Shown here: positions 44,203-52,837 of the stretch, one piece after another
How the letters are laid out: each line of letters starts with the position of its first letter
How positions within the stretch are numbered: the stretch's first letter is position 1
Origin: Pseudomonas sp. AN-1
Lineage (GTDB): Bacteria > Pseudomonadota > Gammaproteobacteria > Pseudomonadales > Pseudomonadaceae
Assembly: GCF_034057115.1 (NCBI RefSeq)
Contig: NZ_CP139195.1
Coordinates: 744,001-808,000 of the forward strand
Reading direction: 5' to 3'
DNA: 64,000 nt
The notes under the pieces: generated by a model
Told to the model about the DNA's origin: nothing
What the model saw: the letters and a program-made list of their open reading frames with translations, nothing else
The model's database searches: none
Translations under genes and position numbers: made by a program

Positions 44203-44682
44203 ATGAAGACACTGTTCCTCGTCCGCCACGGCCAGTCGAGCTGGGACGACGTCAGGCTGGCCGACAGCGAGCGCCCGCTGACCGACAAGGGCAAGAACGA
44301 TGCGGTGAAGATGGGCAAGCGCCTGGCCGAGTCCGAACTGGCCGTCGACGCGATCGTTGCCAGCCCGGCGAAGCGGGCGCTGGCGACGGCGGAGGCCATC
44401 GCCCGGAAGCTCGACTTCAAGCGCAAGGACATCGTGCAGGACGGGCGGCTCTACAGCGGCGGTGTGGATGACCTGCTGGAACTGATCCGCGAGCAGGGTG
44501 GCGAGCACAAGCGGCTGATGCTGGTCGGCCACAATCCGGCGCTGTCAGAGCTGCTGCTGCACCTGGCGGACAAGGACGTCAACCTGCCGACCTGCGCCGT
44601 GGCCGTGCTTCGGTTCGATGGCAGGTCGTGGGCGAAGATCGGCCGGAAAAGGCTCGAGAAGGTGGCGATCAAGTATTCGTGA
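44203..44682 (+). CDS. sixA: SixA-type phosphohistidine phosphatase
   Basis: A 159-aa histidine phosphatase: LFLVRHGQSSWDD (RHG, catalytic His), RPLTDKGKNDAVKMG, ASPAKRALATAEAIA and LMLVGHNPALSELLLHL (second His). The short length and lack of extra domains fit SixA, which removes phosphate from histidine phosphotransfer or PTS proteins. ATG 44203 has AGAGG upstream; a GTG three codons earlier is possible. It is monocistronic, with no functional link to its neighbours. Confidence 0.85.
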   Translation: MKTLFLVRHGQSSWDDVRLADSERPLTDKGKNDAVKMGKRLAESELAVDAIVASPAKRALATAEAIARKLDFKRKDIVQDGRLYSGGVDDLLELIREQGGEHKRLMLVGHNPALSELLLHLADKDVNLPTCAVAVLRFDGRSWAKIGRKRLEKVAIKYS

Positions 44683-44741
44683 TGGGCGGAGTGGAGAGCC
44701 CCTCTCCTGCGGCCTGCGCCACTCAGGGCTCTCCTGCCGGT

Positions 44742-45161
44742 TCAGCAGCGCCTGTCGGCAGCCCCCGTCGGGGCGGCGCACAATCCGGACGGGGCCTGTC
44801 CCGAGTCGCTGCGTGCATAGAGCCGCCCGCCGCGATGGTCGACCTGCTCGCCGATGGCGAACTGTCGATTGGGCGAGCGCACCACGCGGGTTTCGCCGTC
44901 GGCGCCGCGCACGGTGTAGGCGTTCTCGCTGAGGCCGGTGCCTTCCTGCACGCCCCAGCCGGCCAGCCAGCCGACACCGGCACCGACCAGGGCGCCCAGC
45001 GGCCCGCCGGCAGCGCCGCCGACCATCACGCCGGTCAGCGTGCCAACCGACTTGCCGGCGGTGTTGTCATGGGCAGGCGACAGTACTTCGTCGGCCTGCA
45101 CGCCTCCTGCGATGAGCAGGCAGGCGCTCAACGCGAGAGAAACGGTGATCGAAGGTTTCAT
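44742..45161 (-). CDS. Exported glycine-zipper protein
   Basis: A 139-aa protein with a signal peptide (residues 1-23, cleavage after VQA). A glycine-zipper membrane segment follows (about residues 42-72: GTLTGVMVGGAAGGPLGALVGAGVGWLAG). The C-terminal domain carries YTVRGADGETRVVRSPN and GEQVDHRGGRLYA, resembling the small SH3-like tail of SlyB/OsmB-like outer-membrane stress proteins. It is likely periplasmic or outer-membrane associated. It converges with sixA and has no operon partner. Confidence 0.75.
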   Translation of the reverse strand: MKPSITVSLALSACLLIAGGVQADEVLSPAHDNTAGKSVGTLTGVMVGGAAGGPLGALVGAGVGWLAGWGVQEGTGLSENAYTVRGADGETRVVRSPNRQFAIGEQVDHRGGRLYARSDSGQAPSGLCAAPTGAADRRC

Positions 45162-45200
45162 CTTGGGGTCTCCTCAAACTGGTACAGCGCGTACATCCAG

Positions 45201-45596
45201 TCAGGCTGGCGTGGCCGCACTGTTCTCTTCGTGAATACGCAGCACCGTTGCCAGCTCCGTGCGCACCAAGGGGTCCGCGCAGTCGGGCAGCGCCTCCTGC
45301 AGCTTGCGGATCACCCAGCGCTGGCCGCGGTCGATGAACGCCAGGCGTTCATGCAGATCGGCGATGGCCATCGCCCTGGCGTGGAACTCGCCGGTCTGCC
45401 GGTTCGGCTCCAGGCCCAGGTGCTGCATGCAGGCCAGCAGGCGTCGGCAGCTTTCCCCCTCGCCGGCCAGGATCTGCTCCAGCAGCGGCCGCAGCTCCGG
45501 ATCCTGGCACTCCCGCAGGCTCGCCGAAGCCACCTGGACGCCGGCACGTTCGGCACTGAGCAGGGTTTGCAGCAATTCATCGAGCGGCAGGGACAT
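45201..45596 (-). CDS. Small helical ferritin-like protein (DUF6306-like)
   Basis: A 131-aa all-helical protein: LDELLQTLLSAERAGVQVASASLRE, LLEQILAGEGESCRRLLACMQHLG and KLQEALPDCADPLVRTELATVLRIHEENS. The spacing of Glu and His residues over four helices is reminiscent of rubrerythrin-like or DUF6306 proteins often associated with stress. Metal binding is not certain. It is monocistronic, 39 bp upstream of the glycine-zipper gene on the same strand. Confidence 0.65.
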   Translation of the reverse strand: MSLPLDELLQTLLSAERAGVQVASASLRECQDPELRPLLEQILAGEGESCRRLLACMQHLGLEPNRQTGEFHARAMAIADLHERLAFIDRGQRWVIRKLQEALPDCADPLVRTELATVLRIHEENSAATPA

Positions 45597-45763
45597 GGTT
45601 CGAACTCCTGTAGTGCGGGATCTCCAGCGGATTCCCGGGCGGGGTGGACGGTTCCAGTGTCACGCCTGGCGATGCATTTGGATAACGAATATTGCTGCAC
45701 CTTCGGATCATTTTTTTTGCACCAAAGGCCGTGTGGAGTCCCCTCTTCCAGGGCCGCCGGAAA

Positions 45764-45800
45764 CAAAAAGACCGCCCGACGCATGCGCCTCGGGCGGCCA
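45764..45800 (-). terminator. Rho-independent terminator after the thiolase operon
   Basis: On the minus strand GCCGCCCGA pairs with TCGGGCGGT around a 10-nt loop, followed by CTTTTTG. It lies 20 bp beyond the stop of the DUF35-MaoC gene and ends the leftward thiolase operon. Confidence 0.85.
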
Positions 45801-45821
45801 AAGGGTGACACTCTCAGCAAA

Positions 45822-46769
45822 TCACATGTACAGCACGACCAGATCGTTGATCACCGCCGGGCGCTCGCTGCCGACCACGTGGATGTTCAGTTCCAGGGTC
45901 AGCTGGGTGCCGCGCTTGCCGATCTCCACGGCCTTGACCCGGCCGCGGGCGTGGATGCGCGAGCCGGCCGGCACCGGGCTGGGGAAGCGCAGGCGGTCGG
46001 AGCCGTAGTTGACCATGTTGGTGAAGCCGACGATCTCGTGGTCGAACGGCACCTTGAGGCGCGACATCAGCACCTGGACCAGCGCACCGTGGGCGATGGT
46101 GCCGCCGAACGGGCCCTGCTTGCGGGCGCGTTCCGGGTCGGTGTGGATCCAGTAGTCGTCGCCGGACAGCTTGGCGAATTCGTCGATCAGCGCCTGATCG
46201 ACGACGATCTGGTTGCTCCACGCGGTGAACTGCTCGCTGACCAGCGCGTGCAGGGCCTCGGCGTCGTCGACGCGGATCTGCCGGCGCGGTGCCTGCTCCT
46301 CGACCTGCTCGACCGCCTCGGGCTCGTCGAAGCGGCGCGGGGCCACGTCCTTGTCGACGCCGGTGAAGCGCAGCAGGGTTCTGCCTTCGGCATCGACGGT
46401 GTCGAACACCGGCTTGAGGCGCATGCCGACCTTGATCTCGTCCTCAGCGAGGCCGACCAGGGTGGTGTTGATCCGCACGCCCTCGTCCAGCTCGACCACG
46501 GCGAGCTTCTGCGGCGCCTCGTCGGCGAAGTCCGGCAGGGTCGGGATGCGCGCCACGGTGAAGCTGTACAGCGTGCCGCTGCCGGAAACCTCCTGCCACT
46601 TCAGATCGTGGGAGTAGCAGCGGTCGCAGTGGCGGCGCGGGTAGAAGATCCAGTGGCCGCAGGCCTGGCACTGCGGGATGGTCAGGCGCTGCTCCTTGAG
46701 GCCTGCCCAGAACGGCGCCGAGATTTCCGTCGGCACGGGCATCGGTTTGTTGGTCGACATCTCGCTCAT
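45822..46769 (-). CDS. DUF35 (Zn-ribbon/OB) - MaoC fusion protein
   Basis: A 315-aa protein. The N-terminal half is a DUF35 domain: a zinc ribbon (CQACGHWIFYPRRHCDRCYSH, four Cys) and an OB fold (SGTLYSFTVARIPTLPDFADEAPQKLAVVELDEG). The C-terminal half is a MaoC-like hotdog (LSGDDYWIHTDPERARKQGPFGGTIAHGALV). DUF35 proteins partner SCP2-thiolase-type aldolases in steroid side-chain cleavage (ChsH2 with Ltp2). The start ATG overlaps the thiolase stop (ATGA). Together they resemble a hydratase plus retro-aldolase unit for a steroid acyl-CoA. Confidence 0.85.
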   Translation of the reverse strand: MSEMSTNKPMPVPTEISAPFWAGLKEQRLTIPQCQACGHWIFYPRRHCDRCYSHDLKWQEVSGSGTLYSFTVARIPTLPDFADEAPQKLAVVELDEGVRINTTLVGLAEDEIKVGMRLKPVFDTVDAEGRTLLRFTGVDKDVAPRRFDEPEAVEQVEEQAPRRQIRVDDAEALHALVSEQFTAWSNQIVVDQALIDEFAKLSGDDYWIHTDPERARKQGPFGGTIAHGALVQVLMSRLKVPFDHEIVGFTNMVNYGSDRLRFPSPVPAGSRIHARGRVKAVEIGKRGTQLTLELNIHVVGSERPAVINDLVVLYM

Positions 46770-47977
46770 GCTCCCTGGAGAATCAGTGCGCCCTGCTCGC
46801 TCATCACGCCGCCGGTACCGGAGACGTAGACGTTGTCGCAGCGGGCAAGCTGGCGGTCGCCGGCGCGGCCGGCGATCTGGTGGAAGGCCTCGATGACCTG
46901 CGACATGCCGCCGGCCGAGCCGGCCTGGCCGAAGCTGAGCTGGCCGCCGTGGGTGTTCATCGGGAAGTCGCCGCGCCAGGTCAGGTCGTGCTCGCGGACG
47001 AAGCGCATGCCCTCGCCCTTGGGCGCGAAGCCGGCGTCCTCGAGGGTCAGCAGCACGGTGATGGTGTAGCAGTCGTAGATCTGCGCCGCGTGCATGTCGG
47101 AGGGCCTCAGGCCGGCCATGGCGAAAGCGCGATCCGAGGCCGGGCCGACCGGGGTGCGGGTCATGTCGTCGGCGTAGGACGGCGACTTGAACTCCAGGTG
47201 CTCGCCGAAGCCGGTGACCACCGCGCCGCGGTTGCGCGCGCGGGCGGCGACTTCCTTGGAGGCGACGATCAGCGCAGCGCCGCCGGCGACCGGCATGACG
47301 ATCTCCAGCACGTGCAGCGGGTCGGCGACCTTCTTGCTGGCCAGCACCTGCTCGGTGGTCAGCGGCTGGCCGTAGAACATGGCGTCGGGGTTGAACTGGG
47401 CGTTGAAGCGCTGCTGCACGGCGATCTTGGCCATCGCCTCGGCGTCGTAGCCGTACTGCGCGGCATAGCGCTGGGCGATCATCGCGTAGCCGGTGTTCTG
47501 GCCCATGTGCCCGTAGGGCAGGTCGAACTCGGCCTCGGGCGCGCCGAAGGCGGTGCTGTGGCCACCGAAGCGCATGGCGCGGGCCATCCAGCTCGGGTCC
47601 TCGTCGGGGCCGAACGGCGCCATGCGCGCCGGCAGCACGCAGAGCACCGCCTGGCACAGGCCCAGCTCGATGGCGGCGGCGGCGCGCCAGACCATGCCGA
47701 CCGAAGTGCAGCCGCCGAGGTCGACCACTTCGGCAAAGTTAAGCTTCATGCCCAGGTATTCGGCAGCCATCGCCGGGACGAACACCGAGGCCTCGTGGAA
47801 CTGCGGGCCGTTGATCACCAGGCCATCGAGATCCTCGGCGCGCAGGCCGGCGTCGGCCAGGGCACGCGCGGCCAGGTCGGCCACCTGTTCCAGGTGGAAC
47901 ATGCGTGGCGCGGTGGCGTACTTCTCCGGTTTGTACTGGGCCGCCCCGACGATGGCGGCGTTGCCTTTGAGTCCCAT
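46766..47977 (-). CDS. Ltp-type (SCP2) thiolase/aldolase
   Basis: A 403-aa thiolase-fold protein: AAIVGAAQYKPEKYA at the start, FAEVVDLGGCTSVGMVWRAAAAIELG with the Cys at the thiolase nucleophile position, AAQIYDCYTITVLLTLEDAGF, and NTHGGQLSFGQAGSAGGMSQVIEA. This is the lipid-transfer-protein thiolase group that includes the steroid aldolases Ltp2/Ltp3/Ltp4. The DUF35 partner directly downstream supports aldolase function. ATG 47977 has GGAGA upstream; GTG 47989 is an alternative. It carries the shared steroid promoter dyad. Confidence 0.85.
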   Translation of the reverse strand: MGLKGNAAIVGAAQYKPEKYATAPRMFHLEQVADLAARALADAGLRAEDLDGLVINGPQFHEASVFVPAMAAEYLGMKLNFAEVVDLGGCTSVGMVWRAAAAIELGLCQAVLCVLPARMAPFGPDEDPSWMARAMRFGGHSTAFGAPEAEFDLPYGHMGQNTGYAMIAQRYAAQYGYDAEAMAKIAVQQRFNAQFNPDAMFYGQPLTTEQVLASKKVADPLHVLEIVMPVAGGAALIVASKEVAARARNRGAVVTGFGEHLEFKSPSYADDMTRTPVGPASDRAFAMAGLRPSDMHAAQIYDCYTITVLLTLEDAGFAPKGEGMRFVREHDLTWRGDFPMNTHGGQLSFGQAGSAGGMSQVIEAFHQIAGRAGDRQLARCDNVYVSGTGGVMSEQGALILQGA

Positions 47978-48024
47978 GGTTGTCTCCACTGGCGCAGGGG
48001 CTTCGTTGACGGGTGACTGTGATC

Positions 48025-48070
48025 ACTATGCCGCAGTCGCACCCCGCGCTGATCGTTTAAATCGACTAGA
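48025..48070 (-). promoter_or_regulatory. Steroid-regulon promoter of the thiolase-DUF35 operon
   Basis: On the minus strand TCTAGTC-GATTTA-AACGATC (48051-48070) is followed after exactly 20 bp by CATAGT (48025-48030). The start codon is 48 bp further on. The dyad is the AT-richest copy and has one mismatch in the right half. Confidence 0.6.
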
Positions 48071-48080
48071 CCGGACCATC

Positions 48081-48140
48081 CTGTAGGGGCGAATTCATTC
48101 GCCTTTTCGGGGCATTCTGGCGAATGAATTCGCCCATACG
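48081..48140. repeat. Palindromic repeat, GTAGGGGCGAATTCATTCGCC family
   Basis: CTGTAGGGGCGAATTCATTC is paired with the GGCGAATGAATTCGCCCATACG that follows after a short loop. It is the same family as the unit at 38419-38479. It lies between the thiolase promoter and the end of the DUF1302 gene. Confidence 0.8.
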
Positions 48141-48197
48141 GTTCGCAAGCCAGTCATGCAATTGCCCGGGCAGCACGCGCTGCCCGGCACAGCCTGT

Positions 48198-49793
48198 TCA
48201 GAACGAGTACTTGGCGGACAGGGTGGCGTAGTCCCGGTCGGCCAGCTGACGCTTGATCGGGTCGGCCTCGCCGAGGAAGGCGTTGTAGGCCAGCGCCACC
48301 TCCAGATTGCCCATGTACTTGAAGGTGGTGCCGACGGTCATGCGGCGGTCGCCCTGGGCGCCGGAAATGGTGCCGGACATCGGCGTGGCGCCTTCCACGA
48401 CGTGGGAGAAGCGCACCGGCACGTCCAGATCCCAGCCGGTGAACACGCCCGGGTAGTTGAACACGCCTACCAGCGAGTAGGCGGTGGCGGTCTTGCTCTT
48501 CCACGCCGAGGCGGTCTTGAAGGTGTAGTCGTCGGCGCCGTTGAGCGCGTCGACGTCGTCGACCCGCACGTGCACCACCTCGCCCATGAAGGTGGTCTGG
48601 CTGGCCCACGGGCGGTCGCCGAGGATGCGCATGAACGACAGCTGCATCTGCTGACCCTTGCCCTTGGTCGCCTGCGGGCCCCCGGCGGTGAGTACGTTCA
48701 CCGGAGCGCCGTCGCGGTACGACCATTCGCCGCCGACCTGGGTGTCGCCGATCTTGGTGGAGAAGCTCAGGCCGGTGAGGTGGATGTCCTCGAAGTAGTT
48801 GACCTCGTAGCCCAGCGGACCGGCCGGCGGGAAGCTAATGGAAACCCCTGACGGGTTGCGGTCGTGGTAGTTGATGCGGAACAGCGACAGCTCGAGGTCG
48901 GCGGTCGGCCGGTAGCGCATCTGCAGGCCCCACTGGCCGCTGTCGCGCGGCTCGTTGGTGTTCAGGTAGGGGATCGACAGCGCACCGGCGCGCAGCAGCT
49001 CGCGGCCGGGACCGGTGACGTCGCTGGTGGACATGTAGCTGCCCGCCGGCGCCAGTTCGTTGCCACTCCACTCGTACTGAACGTAGGCGCCGAGGCTGAA
49101 AGACTCGTTGAGGCTCCACTGGCCGGACACCTGGCCGATCGGCAGCAGCACTTCCTTGGCCTCGATGCCCGGCAGCGAGGCCTTGACCACGTCGACCGGC
49201 GACTGGGCGCCGGACACGCCCGGGAAGATCAGACTCTCGCCCCAGGACACCACATGCCTGCCGGCCTTGACGTCGATGCTCTGCCCGCCTTCGGTGCGCC
49301 AGCCGCTGAACAGGTAGGCGTCGAGGATGCGGCTGCGCCCACCGCTGTAGCGCTTGGCGTCACTGGTGAACTCGTCGTGGGCGCCGAACTTGTTGACCCG
49401 GCCCGGGGCGTCGTTGTCGTTGGACTGGTGGTAGACGTCGTCGTAGAAGGTACTGGCGCGCAGCACCGCGCCGTAGTCGTCCTTGCGCAGGATCAGCTCG
49501 GCCAGCGCACCGACGCGGTTGGTGACCAGGCTGCCCTTGTCGAAGTTGCGGTTGCCGTCGTCCATGTTGGTGGTCAGCGGGCCGTCGATCAGCGCGCTGT
49601 CGGGCGACTCGGTACGCATGCCGATGCCGTAGTTGGCGGTGATGGTCCAGTCGAGGGTGGCGCCGTTGTCGAACTCGATGGTCTCCCCGGCATGGGCGGC
49701 GCCGCTGGCCATGGCGATCGCGGCGGCCAGCCCCATGAGCGGGAAGCTCTGGGCAACCAGGGTGGTGCAACGTGGATTTTTCTTATTGTGCAT
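48198..49793 (-). CDS. DUF1302 outer-membrane protein
   Basis: A 531-aa protein with a 35-residue signal peptide (cleavage after AAHA) and a long series of amphipathic beta strands ending in Phe (ATLSAKYSF), typical of an outer-membrane barrel. It belongs to the DUF1302 group common in Pseudomonas and linked with uptake or export of hydrophobic compounds; it is often paired with DUF1329, which is absent here. A steroid promoter dyad precedes it and AGGAGAG lies before ATG 49793. A role in steroid passage through the outer membrane is inferred. Confidence 0.85.
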   Translation of the reverse strand: MHNKKNPRCTTLVAQSFPLMGLAAAIAMASGAAHAGETIEFDNGATLDWTITANYGIGMRTESPDSALIDGPLTTNMDDGNRNFDKGSLVTNRVGALAELILRKDDYGAVLRASTFYDDVYHQSNDNDAPGRVNKFGAHDEFTSDAKRYSGGRSRILDAYLFSGWRTEGGQSIDVKAGRHVVSWGESLIFPGVSGAQSPVDVVKASLPGIEAKEVLLPIGQVSGQWSLNESFSLGAYVQYEWSGNELAPAGSYMSTSDVTGPGRELLRAGALSIPYLNTNEPRDSGQWGLQMRYRPTADLELSLFRINYHDRNPSGVSISFPPAGPLGYEVNYFEDIHLTGLSFSTKIGDTQVGGEWSYRDGAPVNVLTAGGPQATKGKGQQMQLSFMRILGDRPWASQTTFMGEVVHVRVDDVDALNGADDYTFKTASAWKSKTATAYSLVGVFNYPGVFTGWDLDVPVRFSHVVEGATPMSGTISGAQGDRRMTVGTTFKYMGNLEVALAYNAFLGEADPIKRQLADRDYATLSAKYSF

Positions 49794-49832
49794 GCTGCTT
49801 CTCTCCTAATGAAGGCCAACCGGCCGCGTCGA

Positions 49833-49878
49833 GTTTCCAGACTTCGCTCGTCCGAACTCGTCGTCAAAAAGGACTAGA
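49833..49878 (-). promoter_or_regulatory. Steroid-regulon promoter of the DUF1302 gene
   Basis: On the minus strand TCTAGTC-CTTTTT-GACGACG (49859-49878) is followed after 20 bp by GGAAAC, or after 21 bp by GAAACT; this is the weakest -10 of the set. The dyad overlaps the last codons of the MBL-fold gene. Confidence 0.5.
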
Positions 49879-50949
49879 GAGTTCGCCGGTCGTCTCTTCG
49901 GGCCGGACACAGCGGTAGCGGTGCACGCCCGCCTGCTCCTCGCGCAGCAGCAGCCCTTCGCCGATCAGGTAGTTGGCGTGGGCCAGGGTCTCGCCGATGG
50001 CCATCAGCTCGTCGAAGCGGCTCTTCAGCCGCGGGAACAGCTCGACCATCAGCTCGGCTGCCGTGCACGGCTGCGCGCAGCGCTCCAGCACCTGATCGAG
50101 GTGGCGGCGGTGGTGCTCGCGCAACTGCCCGAGACGCGTGTGCAGGCCGTGGAACGGCCGCTCGTGGGCCGGCAGCACCAGCACGCGGTCGGGCAGTTCG
50201 CCGAGACGCTCGATCGACTCCAGCCAGTCGCGCAGCGGGTCGCCATCCGGCTCGTCGACCGCGACGCCGACCGTGGGGGTGATGCGCGGCAGCACCTGGT
50301 CGCCGGAGATCAGCAGGCCGTCCTCGGCGCAGTACAGGCAGGCGTGCTCGGGCGAGTGGCCGCGGCCGACCACCACCTGCCAGCGCCGCCCGCCGATGGC
50401 CAGCGCGCTGCCCTCCTTGAGGCGGCGGAAGGCGGCCGGCGGCGTCGGCCGGAAGTGCTCCTGGCGGATCATGGGCAGGAAGGCCGCCGAATCCTCTTCG
50501 CTCAGCCCGGCCAGCCGGTAGAACTGGTGGAAGGCCCAGTCCGGCTCGTCGCTGCGTGGCGGCGCGACGTGGATCGCCTGGTACTCGGCGTGGGTCATGT
50601 ACACCGGGCAGCGGAAGCGCTCGGCCAGCCAGCCGAGCAGGCCGCTGTGGTCGTAGTGGAAATGGGTGCAGATCAGCGCCTGCAGCGGCCGGCCCTCCAG
50701 CACGCCGGCCAGCACCTGCTCCCACACCGCGCGGCTCTGCTCGGTGCACAGGCCGCTGTCCACCGCCACCCAGCCGTCGCCGTGGCGCAGCAGGTAGAGG
50801 TTGATGTGGTCGAGGCCGAACGGCAGCGGCATGCGCAGCCACAGCACGCCGGGCGCCACCTCCAGGGTCTGCCCGTTGGCCGGCGGCGCCACCCAGGGGA
50901 AGCGCAGGCCGGCCTTCAGCTCGTGCCCATTGTGGTCGAGGTCAGCCAT
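49864..50949 (-). CDS. Metallo-beta-lactamase-fold hydrolase
   Basis: A 361-aa protein with the MBL zinc motif THFHYDHSG (HxHxDH, about residue 95), GHSPEHACLY (third His) and ISGDQVLPRI (bridging Asp), plus a C-terminal winged-helix-like tail. This form resembles glyoxalase II-like hydrolases and LACTB2-like proteins, and may hydrolyse a thioester or lactone. ATG 50949 overlaps the end of the acyl-CoA synthetase gene by 8 bp, so the pair is translationally linked. The substrate is probably a CoA ester or lactone from the steroid pathway (inference). Confidence 0.8.
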   Translation of the reverse strand: MADLDHNGHELKAGLRFPWVAPPANGQTLEVAPGVLWLRMPLPFGLDHINLYLLRHGDGWVAVDSGLCTEQSRAVWEQVLAGVLEGRPLQALICTHFHYDHSGLLGWLAERFRCPVYMTHAEYQAIHVAPPRSDEPDWAFHQFYRLAGLSEEDSAAFLPMIRQEHFRPTPPAAFRRLKEGSALAIGGRRWQVVVGRGHSPEHACLYCAEDGLLISGDQVLPRITPTVGVAVDEPDGDPLRDWLESIERLGELPDRVLVLPAHERPFHGLHTRLGQLREHHRRHLDQVLERCAQPCTAAELMVELFPRLKSRFDELMAIGETLAHANYLIGEGLLLREEQAGVHRYRCVRPEETTGELSSPF

Positions 50950-52801
50950 GGGCGGCACCGAACGGCGCCAGGCCGATGGCGGCCAGCGCTTCGGCCGAGT
51001 ACGGCCGGTAGGTGCCGGCTGCGTCGTCGCGCACGTACAGCGGGTCTTCGAAGGCGTCCGGGGCGTAGCCCTGGCGCTGCAGGTCGACCTTGCGCAGCTT
51101 GAAGGTGCTGGTCAGGTCGGCGGCCGGCGACACGCGCACGAACACCGGGGCGGCGTAGCGCGGCAGGCGCGCCTCGGTCAGTGCGTAGAAGCTGTCCGGG
51201 TCGAATGCGTGGCCGTCCTGCATCAGCACCGCGGCCATGCCGGCGCGCCCCTCCTGACCCGGCACCTGCACGCCGTAGATGTTGATCAGTTCGAGACCCG
51301 GATAGTCGGCCAGGGCGTCGGCCACCTCCATGGTCGAGACGTTCTCGCTCTTCCAGCGGAAGGTATCGCCGATGCGGTCGACGAAGTAGAAGTAGCCGTC
51401 CTCGTCGTAGCGCAGCAGGTCGCCCGAGCTCCAGTAGGAATCGCCCGTCTCGAACACGTCGCGGAGGATCTTCTTCTCGGTGGCCTCGGCCGAGGTGTAG
51501 CCCTCGAAGCGGCCGCCGCCGATGTCCGGGTGGTTGACGATGTAGCCGATCGCCTCGCCCACCTCGCCCGGCTGGCACAGCAGGTAGAAGCCGTTGGCGT
51601 CGCGCGGGTGCGACTCGCTTTCCACGTCGAAGCGCACCAGGCGGAAGTTGGTCTTCTCCCAGTAGGGCACGCGGCCGCAGGAGCCGATGCGGTTGTCGAC
51701 GTTGATCAGGTTGGTGTTGGCCTCGGTCGAACCCCAGCCCTCGAAGACCTGCACCGGGCCGAAACGCTCGATCCAGCGCTGCCAGGATTCCGGCGACAGG
51801 CCGGCGCCGAGCATGGCGCGCAGGCTGTGCTCGCGGTCGCGCTCGTCTTCCGGCAGGTTGAGCAGGTAGCGGCAGATCTCGCCGATGTACTGCAGGACGG
51901 TGATGCCGTTACGACGCACGTCGTTCCAGAACTCGCGCACGCTGAAGCGCCGGCGCACCACGATGGCGGCGCCGGCCTTGAGCGCGGTGGAGGTCACCGA
52001 GGTGGCCGCCGCGCCGTGATAGAGCGGCAGGCAGCAGTAGAAAACGTCGGCCGGGGTGGCCTCGAGGGTCTCCACCATCACGTCGCCCGAGCTCATCCAG
52101 CGCATGTGGCTGTAGCGCGCCGCCTTGGGCAGGCCGGTGGTGCCGGAGGTGAAGATCAAGAGGCTCGGCGTCTCGGCGGTGATGCCTTCGCGCAGTTCGC
52201 GCGGCGGCGCCTGGCGCGACGCGGCAGCCACCTCGGTGGCGAAGCCGGCGTCGGCCAGCGCGCGCAGCTCGGCAGAGGCCGGCTTCTCGGCGTCCGGCAC
52301 CAGCCACAGCGGCACCTGCGGCAGGTTCTCGGTGGCGGCGAAGTTGGCCAGGCACTCCTCGCCGGCCAGCACGGCGCGCGCGCCGGTGCTTTCCAGCGCG
52401 TGGGCCAGCGGCTTGCCGCTGACGTGGGTGTTGAGCGGCGCCACCACCACGCCGAGCTTGACCAGGCCGAACCAGGCGAAGAAGAACTCCGGGCGGTTCT
52501 CCAGGGCCAGCGCGCACACGTCGCCGGCCTTGAGACCGCGGGCCAGGGCGGCGTGCGCCACCTGGTTGGCGCGCGCGTCCACCTCGGCGTAGCTGTAGCG
52601 CTCGCCGCCGTAGATCAGCATGGTCTGTGTGGCCAGGCACTGTGCCTGCTGCTCGAGGCGGTCGGCGATGGTGTAGAGGTCGCGCGGCTTGACCAGCGCG
52701 CTGGCCGCGGCGCGGCGGTCGAGCCGCGCCTGGGTGACCTCGCGGGGCACCGGGGCGGCGTCCAGCGCGGCCACGGTCTGCGCATCAATGCGATCGTTCA
52801 T
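50942..52801 (-). CDS. FATP/FadD6-type acyl-CoA synthetase
   Basis: A 619-aa AMP-forming ligase: P-loop LLIFTSGTTGLPKAAR, ITVLQYIGEICRYLLN, GWGSTEANTNLINVDN, WSSGDLLRYDEDGYFYFVDRIGDTFRWKSENVSTMEV and the final FKLRKVDL. The VYIGEICRYLLN-like block and IGDTFRWKSENV place it in the fatty-acid-transport-protein branch, used for very-long-chain acids and steroid or bile-acid side chains, rather than with FadD3. It likely activates a steroid carboxylate with CoA. It is in the long leftward operon that begins with the SDR at 56148. Confidence 0.87.
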   Translation of the reverse strand: MNDRIDAQTVAALDAAPVPREVTQARLDRRAAASALVKPRDLYTIADRLEQQAQCLATQTMLIYGGERYSYAEVDARANQVAHAALARGLKAGDVCALALENRPEFFFAWFGLVKLGVVVAPLNTHVSGKPLAHALESTGARAVLAGEECLANFAATENLPQVPLWLVPDAEKPASAELRALADAGFATEVAAASRQAPPRELREGITAETPSLLIFTSGTTGLPKAARYSHMRWMSSGDVMVETLEATPADVFYCCLPLYHGAAATSVTSTALKAGAAIVVRRRFSVREFWNDVRRNGITVLQYIGEICRYLLNLPEDERDREHSLRAMLGAGLSPESWQRWIERFGPVQVFEGWGSTEANTNLINVDNRIGSCGRVPYWEKTNFRLVRFDVESESHPRDANGFYLLCQPGEVGEAIGYIVNHPDIGGGRFEGYTSAEATEKKILRDVFETGDSYWSSGDLLRYDEDGYFYFVDRIGDTFRWKSENVSTMEVADALADYPGLELINIYGVQVPGQEGRAGMAAVLMQDGHAFDPDSFYALTEARLPRYAAPVFVRVSPAADLTSTFKLRKVDLQRQGYAPDAFEDPLYVRDDAAGTYRPYSAEALAAIGLAPFGAAHG

Positions 52802-52837
52802 GTCGTTCCCCTTGAATGGGCTGGCGGGTCGCCGCGC

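Noticed and set aside
50942-52801. Calling the acyl-CoA synthetase fadD3 (HIP-CoA ligase)
   Set aside because: Its sequence follows the longer FATP/FadD6 branch rather than the roughly 500-aa FadD3, so HIP-CoA ligase must be elsewhere or a different enzyme.
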